A stretch of 64,000 nucleotides of DNA from Paramecium tetraurelia. Taxonomy: Eukaryota > Ciliophora > Oligohymenophorea > Peniculida > Parameciidae. The stretch lies in assembly GCF_000165425.1 (NCBI RefSeq), contig NW_001798966.1, forward strand, positions 1 through 64,000, in the 5' to 3' direction. A program made the position numbers and the translations under genes. Of this stretch, positions 13,602 to 25,691 are shown in pieces; the stretch's first letter is position 1; each line of letters opens with the position of its first letter. The notes beneath the pieces are model-generated. The model was not told where the DNA came from. It saw only the letters and a list, made by a program, of their open reading frames with translations, and made no database searches.

Positions 13602-14523
13602 ATTACAATTAAGATAATTTGATTCTCATATTTAAATTATATTGAATATTAAAATTAGTGTTGCTTTGCCCTTAAAAATTAATTTATACATATGAAATCC
13701 TTGTAATGAAAAATTAACATTAATAATTATATGAGTTATTATAAAAAACAATTAAATATACATAAACTGGTATATATTAGACTCATGTGATTTCAATTAT
13801 AACTAACCTTCAAATACGAGCACAACATATAATCATATAATCTAAGGTGATTAAATGTATTCCTACATGAAATCTAAATTATCATTTAGAATCTAGTTAA
13901 GTAAAAGAATTATAAAGTCATCAAGCAATTCTAGCAATTTAGCATATAATATTTTTGATACTTATTCTCTAAATGAAACAAATGGAGTGTTTTATGTTCT
14001 CAATAAAAAATTCAAATTACTGAAAAAAATATATAAAAGACTATTTAATAGAGCAATCCATCTAAAGAATTTTTTCCAATTCATGAACAAGAATGAATCA
14101 AGTTTCATATGTCTATTTACATCATTTTAAATGCATTTGCCTTCAAATTTATAATTCTTTAGAACCATAAATTTTTATCTCAAATGATTGCACATTTTAA
14201 CTAAGAAAAAAATGAATCAAACAAGTATAACTATGCTGCATATTTATCCTTGAAAATGATGTAAGTATAGAAAAAAGGCAAAATTCAGAATTCCAGATCT
14301 CTTTCATCAATTTATAAAAAGAATTGGATTGAAATCAATTTATTAGTGGAGATAAGTGGTTTGATTTATCTAGTAGGGAAACAAAATGATCGAATAAAGA
14401 ATAAGATTAGAAGCTGACTAAAAAGTTAAAGAAAGTGTATTTTGCATGCCCACATAATTTCAATTTGGATATGAATTTTATTTTTTAAATTGATATCTTT
14501 AAATCAATTATCTTCTCTAAAAT
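13602..14523. other. Convergent intergenic spacer
   Basis: Spacer between two convergent 3' ends. I see no gene or repeat in it; it is unusually long for a Paramecium somatic spacer. Confidence 0.5.
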
Positions 14524-15375
14524 TCAATTAAGACTTAAAGCCAACAAAATGAATCCAAAGAAAAAAAGTCTTTTTTATATTGAGTTTTTACTACAAATTT
14601 CACATTATTCACTACTTGGATCCCAAGCATATGAATAAAGAGTGTATGACAAACATTAACCTTGATCTAAGCTCTCTGGCTCTAAATCAACACATTAGTT
14701 TTAGTTCCAAGTGCATAATGTAACATCTTTTGAATCAATCGAAAAATAGAATTAGCATGATTATTCTGGCAATATAGAGCACTCCAAAGGCTTACATGTT
14801 TCATTCCAATAGCAAGCACTAGGATCACACTCATCTATTTTTTTATAATCAGAACATTAAGTTATTGTTCTTGTTTCACAAGATTAAGTTTCCTTATTTC
14901 TAACACATTGTTTTTCATCATCAGTTGCAAGCCATTCACAATGGTCATAAGGAATTTTATCACAATTTGTGATACTCTTTGCAGACTCATTGCTTTTAGC
15001 CATGCATTTTATTGTTCCAGCCATAATATCAATTGTACCAACATCAGCTTAACACTTTATCAATTCATAGCATCTATTAGCTTGAGTAATTGAAAAACTA
15101 TAATCAGAGCATTTTGTAAATGTTTCACATTTATCAAGTTAGTAATTCCAAGTACATTAAAATGGATCTGGAACACCTTGGCAATCTCCTTTATTAAATT
15201 CTCCACAAGATTTGTTTTGACATAATGATGTATTATTGTTCCAATTGCAAAATTCAAGAATGCAATCTTTGTCTGTTAACAAATTTTAACACGAGCATTC
15301 ATAAAAAGAGGAAAGTTTTATGGTTGAAGTTTAACATCCAACAACCAACAAGGTAAATCCAATCAAATTGATCAT
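14524..15375 (-). CDS. Secreted Cys-rich surface mini-antigen with CxW motifs, 283 aa
   Basis: Uninterrupted 284-codon frame, no intron. The start at 15375 opens a signal peptide (MINLIGFTLLVVGCQTS). The mature part has about 28 cysteines and five C-x-W motifs (CNWN, CTWN, CEWL, CYWN, CTWN), the hallmark of Paramecium surface/immobilisation antigen periodicity. The last residues RLFFFGFILLALSLN form a hydrophobic tail that ends at the stop, as in GPI-anchor signals. I infer an external, probably GPI-linked coat protein. It is much shorter than classical variable antigens (over 2000 aa), so mini-antigen is the better name. Several N-glycosylation sequons are present. Expression control cannot be read from the sequence; immobilisation antigens are known for mutually exclusive expression. 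Confidence 0.85.
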
Positions 15376-16116
15376 TATTTGTCTTTATAATTTTAATTAA
15401 GAAATTTTCAACTTCGAAATGACAATAATCAAAATACAAAATATTCTACTGATAAAACAAAGATTTAAAATCTTTGTAAAGGGAGAAGTGTTGGAACAAA
15501 TTTAACCGACCTACTAATTTTAACAATATTGCGTTGAATAGATGAAATATCATCTCTATGCATTTCTCAAAAATAGAACATCTCTCAAAGAAAGTATATA
15601 CAAGAATTTTATGAAATGATATATTTTATTAAGGTTTTAAATCTAATGACAACAATTTTACATATTTTACATCAATGAACTTGGTAAAAACTTCAATATA
15701 AAATGAATAAAAAAACTCAAACTAAGGGAAAGTTGCCATTTGAAAAATAATTAAAGAAGGAGAATAAATTTCCAAAAAATATACTTATATACATAAATAA
15801 ATATCAAAAAGAATGTATAGTTCTTTAAAATTTAAGAATAAGAAAATGAAATCTTTGGATTGAGTTTATCTTTGGAGAAAAATACCTTATAGGCAAAGTG
15901 TTGAAAATAGTATTTTACACATAAATCAAATATGGTATGTTCGAAATGTGAAAATATATTTTATTTTTAAATATTTTCTCAAGAAAAGAGTTTGTTGATC
16001 GTCAGAATTTATCAGATGGAACAGTCAGAATTCAAACGTTAAACTCTTAATGTCATAACAAAATCTATTAGATTTCAAATAATATTCATAGATATTATAT
16101 ATTTCCCTAACGATGC
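15376..16116. other. Upstream region of the mini-antigen and of the next small ORF
   Basis: Divergent 5' spacer. No repeat or RNA seen. The reading frame of the next ORF stays open upstream to about 15955, so part of this stretch may be an upstream exon that I could not define. Confidence 0.35.
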
Positions 16117-16506
16117 ATGGTAAATTCCACTCTGCATTATTATACGAATTCTAATAAGAACTCGTAAGATAATCAATTTTAATCCATTGGTATTGATATT
16201 ATACATTAATTAGAAGGATAAGAATTTAATTTGATAAATTCGTAGGAATACGATAAATTGGAAAGGTAAATGAAACGCACTTTATCAGCAACTCATGAAG
16301 CGTAGGTGGGTTTGTAGAGTATTCTTAGGGAGAGAAATGAATAATATGATTGTTATTGGTGTAGACTCAGAATTTACTAAGAGTTTACAAAAACAGAAGA
16401 AGATTATGACTGTCATTATCAAAGAGGACTAATAGGAAGTAAACTTGAAATAGCATTGTTAAAACTTAGATTTATCAAAGATCTGAGAACTATTATATTT
16501 GAATGA
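16117..16506 (+). CDS. Hypothetical protein, 129 aa
   Basis: ATG 16117 to TGA 16504-16506, 130 codons, no intron. The frame stays open upstream to about 15955, giving about 180 TGA-free codons in all. About 22% of codons start with G, matching the secure genes. The protein is charged: an acidic/Gln segment (residues 20-50), then LRERNEQYDCYWCRLRIYQ with a CYWC pair, and a C-terminal helix rich in Leu/Lys/Arg. No known family recognised. It lies in a desert next to a LINE remnant, so it may be an orphan gene, a fragment, or an element-encoded ORF. Confidence 0.5.
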
Positions 16507-18520
16507 TTGATAAAAGTGATAAGTCTAAGATATAAGAACCACTTTCAGCATTTGCAATGATGTAAAACACTTTGTTAAGAAATATTATCATAATTGAAAT
16601 AATATAAGACAAATTAATTATGTTATTGTTAAGCGAATTTTTTTTGTACCGACATTTAAGCATAAAAAAAGTGGTTGGAACTTATACTAACAAAAAAATT
16701 AAACCTATTTTGAATTACAAGATAAACTTCTAAAATAAAATAATTCTAAGACACTTAAGATATTAGTGGGAGCTTTACATGCAGTCTACATTTTTGCTGA
16801 GATAAGAGAAGAACTATATGTTTAAAGTCTAAAGTAATCATAATTTTGATGAAAAGTCAAAAATGAGAGTAATAACTTTATAATCTGAAAATAGGTTGTT
16901 TTATAAAAATTGTTATTATCCAAAGTATAACATGTCAAGAATTTAATTAACTTTAATAATATAATTATAATACAATATGCATATCATGACAAAATCTTAT
17001 AGACCATTCATGCAAATACAATTATAATTTGTTATTAATAAAAGAAATTAATTACATTAATTTATAATCTGCATATGTTTATAAAAAAAATTTAAAATGC
17101 TGCATATGCAACCAATTAGGAAGTGGAGGAATTAAGATATAGAATTTTGTTTATCAGTTTATTTAATATATGCCATGAAATTTTAATATTATTCAAGAAA
17201 GAACCTTTGTTATATCAATGTTTAATGAGAAAGGCTACATAATTGATAATTTATTTGATATTGCTCCAAATTACCTATCATTCCTTATTTACAATACTTA
17301 ATTTCAACTATGGATGGCTTACTTGGCCGCTGTAAAAGCATTATATGCAAAGCCTAGGTAAAAGTAAGTATCAGATCCTTCTCTTTTTTTATTACTGATT
17401 TGAGATCAAGCATCTGTAAAACAACATAATCGAGATATTGTTACTAGTATTAACATTTTTTTATCATTCTGTTAAAATAAGGGTCCTGCAACGATAAAGA
17501 TTTAAAGAATAGTCAAAAACAAAATAACAGTGATAAAATTGTTTAACTTGCTGTAAATTTACTTTAAATTTATTTAAGCAGATACTGCTTCAATAACTGT
17601 ATTTTTCTAAAATTAACTAACCTAAGGCTACATTATCTTTTTGTTAATTTGCCCAAACATTCATCAATCAATTGTGTTTAAAAATTAAAAATGATATGAT
17701 GATGAGTTTTTGAGAGTAGTTTACTGGATGAATTTTTGAATAATTAAATTTGAAATTAATTGCATAATATTAATTAAGCAATTTATAAAGTACTGGTTTT
17801 TCCTTTGAGCTTGCCATAAATTTAGATTAGTATTATTCGACAATCAAGGATTTATGCAATTTTTATTCAATAATAATTTAAATGGCTAATATTTAGGGAA
17901 CAGAACTTAATTGGAACCTAAGTGAAACTTATTGAAAAGAATAAGTTTTCTTTTGCTTTATAAAGTATAAAAGCCGAATATGTGTGAATAAAGTTAGTTG
18001 TATCTAAAAAATGTATAAATATTGAAATCAATATATTTATAAAATTTCTCTTTAGGAAGAAAGCCCTAAAACATCATAATATTTGATTTAAATAAATATT
18101 GGTAGATTGAATATCTTTAAATGATACATTAAATATTGCGCATCATTTGTGATAGTCTCATAGATTTGATATTTGTTGAAATTCAATTAATTTACAGTTT
18201 GCACTTCCCATCTTAAACTAATCTATTGAGATATTCTTTATTCTTAATTTGATTATTTATATTATGAATTGTAAACCTTTCTAAGACCCAAGGTTTTTGT
18301 AATGAAGTCATTCAAATAATAAAATTTGAAACAGATTAATTGATAAATTTAGTATCAATCATATGGTCGGAAAATTAGTAAATGAACAATATAATAGCTT
18401 AATTGCAAACCTAATACTCTTGAACTCTATTCAAAAAACTTAACATCTAAAATATTTAATCTCCATTTTCAGCTCTTACAATTCAGATTGACATATCAGG
18501 TGTATTATTGCTAAGCTTTA
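16507..18520. other. Gene desert
   Basis: One plus frame is free of TGA from about 16575 to 17228, but only about 12% of its codons start with G and no motif is seen, so it is not called. A 130-codon ORF at about 17311 (MDGLLGRCKS...) is likewise poor in G-starting codons. Decayed element sequence is possible, given the LINE traces that follow. Confidence 0.4.
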
Positions 18521-19480
18521 TTAAACATACAGAGCTTAAGTCCAAGTCAACTTCAATTTATATTTAGATTGATTTTTCCATATAACTTGCTGGACTTTGA
18601 AAACGAGAATCTGAATGTCTATTTGTTCTCTACTTAGAATTTAAATATATTTTGAAGTTAAAAAAATTTTAGTATAAAATAATTATATTGTTCATGGGTT
18701 TTGAAGTCATCAATATTATAAGGGAATTAATATTTGAAGAAATTCATAATTTTGGTTAAAAATTTAACCTAACCAAATAACTCATCATTTGGAAATGTGG
18801 ATTAAGTTGGTGGAAATCTATTCTTTAAATTTTACAAAAATTTCTAAAGCATTTTCATCATATACATAATACCTCTTAGGTGAAGAGAAATTTAAATTAA
18901 ACCCAATTCAATGATAGGGTATGAATTTTTGAGCTTAAAGATACCTATTTGAGAAAGGCCATCCTTAACCTTCTAAAATAGGGTATAGAAATTTTCTGTT
19001 TAATGGAAAATTCAACTATATGCTATAGATTTCTATTTATTATTAAAGTAAATATTATGTATTGCGAGAGATTTTAATTTAGGTATGAGATTTCGCTTTG
19101 CCAGGTAAGAACAGGATAAAGATTGTTTGGAGCGGTCTAATTGAAACAGATAATGAAATTCCACCAAAAAAAATGAAAAAGGACATCTTATTCAAAATTT
19201 GAGGTTATTCACATCTTTTACTGCATCCATTAAGAAATTAATATAGGAAGTTTCACTCCTATCAACATAAATCTGTTATATTTGAATTGAATTTGGTTAA
19301 AAAATTCAGGAAATAATTTGGTCTAGTAGATCAGCTACTTAAATTTAATGAAATAAATGACTCTATCTAACTAACAATAAGATGAGAAGGATTAAATGAC
19401 TTAGGATTGCGAGTTCTTAATTTATATAGACATATGGCATTAAAAGCATATTGGCTACTATAATGTCATTACCTAAAACC
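18521..19480 (+). mobile_element. Decayed non-LTR (LINE) retrotransposon remnant, reverse-transcriptase C-terminal part
   Basis: Short peptides on the plus strand, in several frames, follow the order of a LINE reverse transcriptase. Around 18521-18580 SLSPSQLQFIF resembles the G-x-P-Q-G-x-x-LSP-x-LF block. Around 18934-19110 a Leu/Lys-rich stretch with FLFIIKVNIMY resembles the thumb (GR-x-x-LIK-x-x-ILPK-x-x-Y). At 19119-19160 KIVWSGLIETDNEIPPKK resembles the FIWxGK segment. At 19386-19440 EGLNDLGLRVLNLYRHMALK resembles the GGLGLxxLxxYNxALxxK end. The frames are broken by many shifts and TGAs, so it is dead and old. No 3' tail, endonuclease or target-site duplication was identified. LINEs are known from Paramecium germline DNA. 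The assignment rests on remembered motif patterns, not on a search. Confidence 0.4.
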
Positions 19481-20107
19481 ATTTTGAAAAACTGACTGTT
19501 CGTATAACTAGAGATGATTAACTATAATTAAAAAGAATTTGGTGAGCATTTTGCAATAATGATGTTAATTTTATGGATTTATGTAATAATATGGGAAACC
19601 GTTTGGTTTTCGGTATTTAGGTAGGATTGAAAAAAACCTAGAATAATGAAGGAAAAGAAGGAGAATCGAATATAATATTTTTTCTCTAATCAAGTTAGAA
19701 TCTTCACAATTTGATGATATATTTAGATATCGTTTTACTGATTCTCAATATAATTCAGCAATTAGGATTTGTAAGTCAGCTAAGCACAACCAAAAGCAAT
19801 AGATGTTGAATAAATCAATACTTGGTGCTGCAAAATCCAGCTCATAAGAAAGCTATAAGTATATTTATTAATATACTAAAGAACTTCAAAGAAAAATTAA
19901 ATGGAAGGTAGTTAAATTAAACGCTTCTTGAATTCAACTTCAGCATTCTATAAAAAGGATTTTTGTTTAATAAATTACATGATTTGTGATTTAGGTAGTT
20001 ACATATTGATTTAAAGTCAGTTATAAAATGTACAGGAAGATACCAAAGGAAAAATATAGCATATTAAAAAGAAATGAGATCTAAAATTATTATGCTCTAA
20101 TTAAAAA
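19481..20107. other. Spacer after LINE remnant
   Basis: No supported gene. Short protein-like frames continue to about 19900 and may be the 3' part of the same decayed element. Confidence 0.35.
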
Positions 20108-22492
20108 TCAACTTTAATGCTCTTAAAATTCTATTTAATCATCCAAAATCAAGCTTCCTTTTTATTTGAGAACTGTTGTAAAATCCATACCTGATTGATC
20201 CATAAATTCTCCTTTATAAAGTAATGCTCCTTATGCTTAAAATATTAGTTATTTGGAGATAAGGAGAATGGTTATATTTGATGCGACTAAATAATAAGTT
20301 AATTAATTACCATTTTATAATAAGGTATTATTTTTAAGTGGGGTTTTTAAAAAAGTAGGATGGTCCTTAAAACAACAATCATAGCCTAGATTTTTTTTTT
20401 CTGTATTAACATCCCATAAACGGAGAGACTTATCTCCGCTACCTGACGCTAATTTCGTACCGTCAGGAGAGAAGCATACTGATCTGATGAAATCATGATG
20501 ATCTTCTAATTTTACCTTCTATTATCCTGTGTTAACATCCCATAAACGAATAGAGTTATCCTTACTACCAGATGCTATTGTAGTACCACTAGGTGAGAAT
20601 GATATTGACAGGACTCCATCACTATGACCATCTAATTAGATTTTTTATTTTCCTGTCTTAAGATCCCATATGCGGATAGAGCTATCTGCACTACAAGATG
20701 CTAATGTTTTACCATCTGGAGAGAAGCATATAGAGCGGACATAATCTCGATGACCCTCTAATTTGGCTTTTATTTCTTATCTCTTAACGTCCCATAACCT
20801 GATTGAGTTATCTCCGCTACCAGATGCTAATGTAGTGCCGTCAGGTGAGAAGCAGACAGAATTACTATGACCAACTAGTCTGGCCTTTTCTTTTCGTGTT
20901 GTAATATCCCATAAACGAACAGAATGATCCGCACTACCAGATGCTAATATTGTATTATCCGGAGAGAAGCACACTGTTAGGACTGAATTAGTATGACCAT
21001 CTAATTAGGCTTTTTATCGTCCTGTCTTAACATCCCATAAACGGATAGTTCTATCTCCGCTAACAGAAGCTAACGTAGTTCCATCACGAGAGAAGCAAAT
21101 TTAGTTGACCGCATTTTCATGACCCACTAATTTTGCCTTTAATTCCCCTGTCTTACTATCCCATAATCGAATAGAGTTATCTGCACTGCCAGATGCTAAT
21201 ATTGTACCATCCGGCGAGATAGAAACTGAATTGACACTACTCTCATGGCCTTCAAGTTTATTTAATTCATTCAATTTTATATTCTTCCATTTGCAGTTAA
21301 ATAATTAAGCGCCATTTAAATTCACACCACCTATATCGACATTATCAAATTGGGATCCATTCAAATTACATCTCAAAAAATTTCCTCCAATCAAAGAAGT
21401 ATCTTTAATCCTAATATTTTCAAAACTTTGCTCTTTTAGATCTACCTTCATCTCAACTAATAAATTAAGTGAATTTGAGCCACATTAGATGAATTAACTA
21501 TCAATAGCTGTTAGGTTAACTAGAAACTTTAAAAATTCGATAATCTTCTCATCTTTTTATATCTTTTTAATTATATTTATTCTAGTTTCTATGTATGCAT
21601 CTGTTGAAAAATTTTTTTTATTAAAATCAAGTTAATGAATATCTCTAAATACAGTGGTAATAACCTAAAAGTCATTTTTCAATTTCACCTCTCTGCTCTT
21701 AGGAGATAAATTCGCTTCATTATACATGTATTCTTCCTGATACTTTTGAGCGAATTCTTTTTAAAGAAATATAATAATATTTGAAATTTTATCTTATTTT
21801 AGCATCTTTATCATCTTATCAAATAATTTTTGATTGATACTTTTTGATAAAGCTAACACTTCATACAAATCTTTCTCTCTTTCATTGATTTATACTATTT
21901 CTTACCTTGGTTCAATCCTTATTTATAATATCAATTCTTACTTAATCTTTGAAGTAATCTCTTTCATTTCTATATTCATCTTTTCACAGAAAGTTTTAAT
22001 ATCTTATTCCCATTAATTCTTTGTCTTTTCCAGTTTTACCAATTAAGAATTTTGTAAATCATTCCAATCATCCAATGATTCTCCTATTAGAATTTATACT
22101 AATTATTCTAAGTTAGAATTGGAGAATTCTGATAGATTATCATTTTAGTTGAAAAGATTCAAATACAATTTATTTTACTCTTCAATGAAATCATACATTT
22201 AATTGATTGACTTCTCCAACTCTTCCCAAATTTTCCTCATTTTGCTTTCTGTTTCAGAGAGCATAGATTTAAAAGCCTTTCTCTAATGGATTAATTCTTC
22301 AGTATTTTGATCTAGCTTAGATTCTGAAAATCTCTTCATGACCATTTCTTTAAATCTTTTTATTGATACTATATTGCTATTAAACTAATGCTCATCTAAG
22401 CACTCTGAACAAAGTTTCCTATCGAATTAGCACGTATGAGGAGCGATACATATTAAAGACACTTGATTTTTAATATGATTGGTACAATTCAT
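20108..22492 (-). CDS. Zinc-binding/coiled-coil protein with pentapeptide-like segment and seven WD40 repeats, 794 aa
   Basis: Single 795-codon frame, no intron. N-terminus MNCTNH...CSECLDEH gives Cys/His pairs for zinc. Residues about 50-340 are Lys/Glu/Gln-rich coiled coil. Residues about 350-405 read as pentapeptide-type repeats ([18 protein letters not shown]). Residues about 410-700 hold seven WD40 repeats (each GH...SV...FSPDG...LASGS.DxSIRLWD), enough for one closed beta-propeller. The fourth repeat ([12 protein letters not shown]) is three residues shorter than the others in its first loop. The tail (residues about 700-794) ends with [20 protein letters not shown], a conserved end seen in related Paramecium proteins. 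The repeats are close to identical in DNA, suggesting recent duplication or conversion. Scaffold function inferred. Intact. Confidence 0.93.
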
Positions 22493-24280
22493 TATCTTAT
22501 TTTAAAGAATATTCAATTTCTATTATTTTTTTCAGTCATTAATATATAATATGTATCAAAAATATCAATTTCTTTGTTCATTAGATTAAGGAATTATGTC
22601 AGGTAAAATTAGAATTTAGGTAAAATGAGTTAATAAAAAATCAAAGAACCTTTGGTATAGTTACTACTTTATGAATATGAATTAAATGAGGGTTAGATAA
22701 TTTTGATTTAATAGATGACACTTGTTTTAACCGATGGAGAAATATAAATGTAAACAAAATAAGGAAGGAGATTTAGGGTTGTTTGATTAAATGTTAGGGA
22801 TTTCAATAAAATCAATGATTAGAAAATCGTTTCATCCTTAATCTAAATTGAATAATAATATTAATCAACTATGAATGAAAAATTTTCAAATCTTTAATGA
22901 GAGATCATGGCTCTTATAAAAGCAGTCAACGAAATCATCTATATAATAACATAATAAAAATTAAGTAGTCAAAGTTAAATAGAAATTTTTCAATTATGGG
23001 ATTTTTCACCATAATCTTGAATTGAAAAGTTGTCAAAAATTTTTAAAATATTGTTGTATTTCTATTTGAATGTTAGTGGAATATATGTTCACTAAGGTTT
23101 AATTTGGATATCATCTTTACTTTCAGCTAATATAAATTTCTACGTTAATTTAATTTAAATTCTTAGATTGCCTCATATGATCTGTAGTTAACTGTACTGT
23201 TTTATTAGAATTCTTTTTTATAGGAGAAATCGCTCTACATATAATCTTCCAAATGGCTGCCCTTTATATTTTTGGTTATTATAGTTTAAGTCCTTTTTAG
23301 TTAAAATTTCATTTGAATTTATTCACATAATAATTCAAAAGTGAGTTTATTTAAAATCATCAGAGGTCTAAGCTTTCAGTGAAAAATTTTTTTTAAATAA
23401 ATTCTCTCAACAGCAATAATAATCTATATTTTATTGATTTCAAAAATATGGATATATATTCTTAATTCAGATTCTTGGATATATTGGCTTAATCTATTCA
23501 TTAGACAAAAAATATTCGAAATTGTAGAGGCAGAAGATTATTTACCAATATAAAATATTACTCTATCTAAAATATTTATAACCTATCCCATAATTGAATA
23601 ACCATAATTTACATTAGAATCCAATTTAAAATACCTTTTCAAAACCTCTATAAATTTAATTTTATTAATTCAGAAAATTTATGATATTATGAATTAAATT
23701 AATACAAATAAAACAATAGGGGGAAGTCTTATCAAAGAAATTAAATAAAATGCTTGACATTTATGAGAAGTCAAATTGCTTTAATTGTGATTACATTAAA
23801 TTTTAAACAATATTTCATTCAAACCTAAAATTTGGAAATCAAAAATATCAATATAATATGTGGTTAGATTTGCTCAGGATTAAATGTAAAAAGCTTATAC
23901 GATTATATTTGAAAATACTCTAATTATCACTATTATCTTGTATTGGAGTAACAAGTAAGGATATCAAATAAACTCAGAATTTTTCAAAGTAAACTCAAAA
24001 AGTGATAATTTTAAATATCGAATAAATGATAAACGACTATTATACTTTCCCCCATTTTTTTAATTAGCTAATTGATTGATATATCCAAAAACATTCTAAA
24101 AAATTTTATCATCATTTGCACATATTTTATTTTGATATTAATTTAACACAGAATTGTATTACAAAATAAATTCAAAACTAAGATTTTATTGCTAATGGAA
24201 ACCTTTTCAAACATCCTTACACCTCTGATTTTCTTCTAACTTCAAATTTATGTATTTATTTTCTAAAATAAGGAAGACCA
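22493..24280. other. Intergenic, no gene seen
   Basis: A+T-rich stretch with TGA in every frame. Near 24280-24350 one frame reads NKGKFIDQSGLEAVSDFF, similar to the conserved tail of the neighbouring WD40 protein, which suggests a leftover 3' end of another family member. Confidence 0.4.
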
Positions 24281-25616
24281 ATTAATAAAGGAAAATTTAT
24301 TGATTAATCAGGCTTAGAAGCAGTTAGTGATTTCTTTAATTAAGAATAATAAATGATTTAAGATGCTACTGACAGGGAATGTGTTTATAAACACAAGGAT
24401 TGTCCTATTCTGTCAGTGCTTGATAATTAAAATTAGAAATTAAAGGAAAATTTGATATGCACAGATTGCTTAGATCTCTACGAGTTAAGCTGAAATATCA
24501 CGTCAACTAATGAAATAGTAAAAAATATATTTAATTATTAGGAAACACTTAATGAATAGGTCAAAACCTTAAGAAAATAAAACATTTATGAAATAGATTA
24601 ATTTACAAAATATCTTTTCAAACTGTACTGATATTATTATTGTAAATTCATGTTAATGGAAGGATGAATTAATTCAAAATAATGAGGATCAATTAGATGA
24701 AGAATGCAGAATGAATAAATTAGATAAATTAGAATTATTATCGTAAATTAGAAAGCTCTGTTGCTAGCATAAAATAAATTGTGAATATTGTAGAGAAAGA
24801 AACAGAAAATTTAAAGATATTGCTTGGATAAGACTAATATTATGAAGAATTTATGCTATACCGATAAAAAAAGTATTAGTTAAAACTTTAAAATTTCGAA
24901 ACACATTTGATCAATAACATATGCATACCGAAACATGTGATGGACAAACTTAAGAAGTTTCTTAGGAATTGTGGTGGTTTGTTCTTGCATTCAATAAGGA
25001 TGGTTCTATAATGGCTGGGGCAGCAAAAAAGGATATAAAAATATAGAATTTTGAAAATGGGTATTTATAAGAAAAATAAGTTGGTGTTTCATTATTAGCT
25101 TAATAAGCATAGCACACATATTAGTTAAATAAGTATGAATGAAGATGATACTTAATTAGTTTCATGCAGTGATGATAAAACAATTATAGTTTGGGAAAAG
25201 AAAAGAAATTAAAAAAATAAATAAATTCAAATGGTTTCAGAGTTTGTTTTCTTAATTAAGATACGGTTTCAAGAAAAATAGTGTTCAATTCATATTTTAA
25301 ACAAGAATCAGATCAGTTTATTGAAATAAAAGATTTGTAAATCAACTTAAAATATTAAGACTTAAAAGATGGATAATCCTTATTTCCATCCATTTAGAAT
25401 AAAGCCAAGTAAATTTTTATCATAAAGCATAACAAATATGTTTATTAATTGAAATAACAAAATTAAACATTTAGCCTTCTGAGTGAACCTACAGACTGTA
25501 GATCATGCAAAAGTTATGGAAATGTTACTGAGGATGGAAAATATTTAATGCTTTAGAATGATGAAACTTCATCATTTCATGTATATGAATTGAAAATACC
25601 AATGAGTATAAATTGA
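24281..25616 (+). pseudogene. WD40-family pseudogene
   Basis: The likely original start is ATG 24353 (MIQDATDRECVYKHKDC), an N-terminal Cys/His motif as in the WD40 relatives, followed by CTDCLDLYELS and then an in-frame TGA at 24491-24493. Further on, WD40 strands survive in other frames: WWFVLAFNKDGSIMAGAAK near 24970, and NEDDTQLVSCSDDKTIIVWE near 25135. A C-terminal piece, EDGKYLMLQNDE, precedes a final TGA at 25614. At least five breaks (shifts and TGAs) separate these pieces and no short GT..AG intron removes the first TGA. The order of parts is that of a full gene, so this looks like an in-place decayed paralogue. The segment before 24353 reads like the tail of yet another copy. Confidence 0.75.
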
Positions 25617-25691
25617 AGTATATATAGATACTTTATATATTTAATAATTATTTATTTTAAATTAATAGAATTAGGAATACTAATAATATAT

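Noticed and set aside
16575-17228. TGA-free frame of over 200 codons (plus)
   Set aside because: Only about 12% of codons start with G, against about 20-25% in secure genes; no start or motif supports it.
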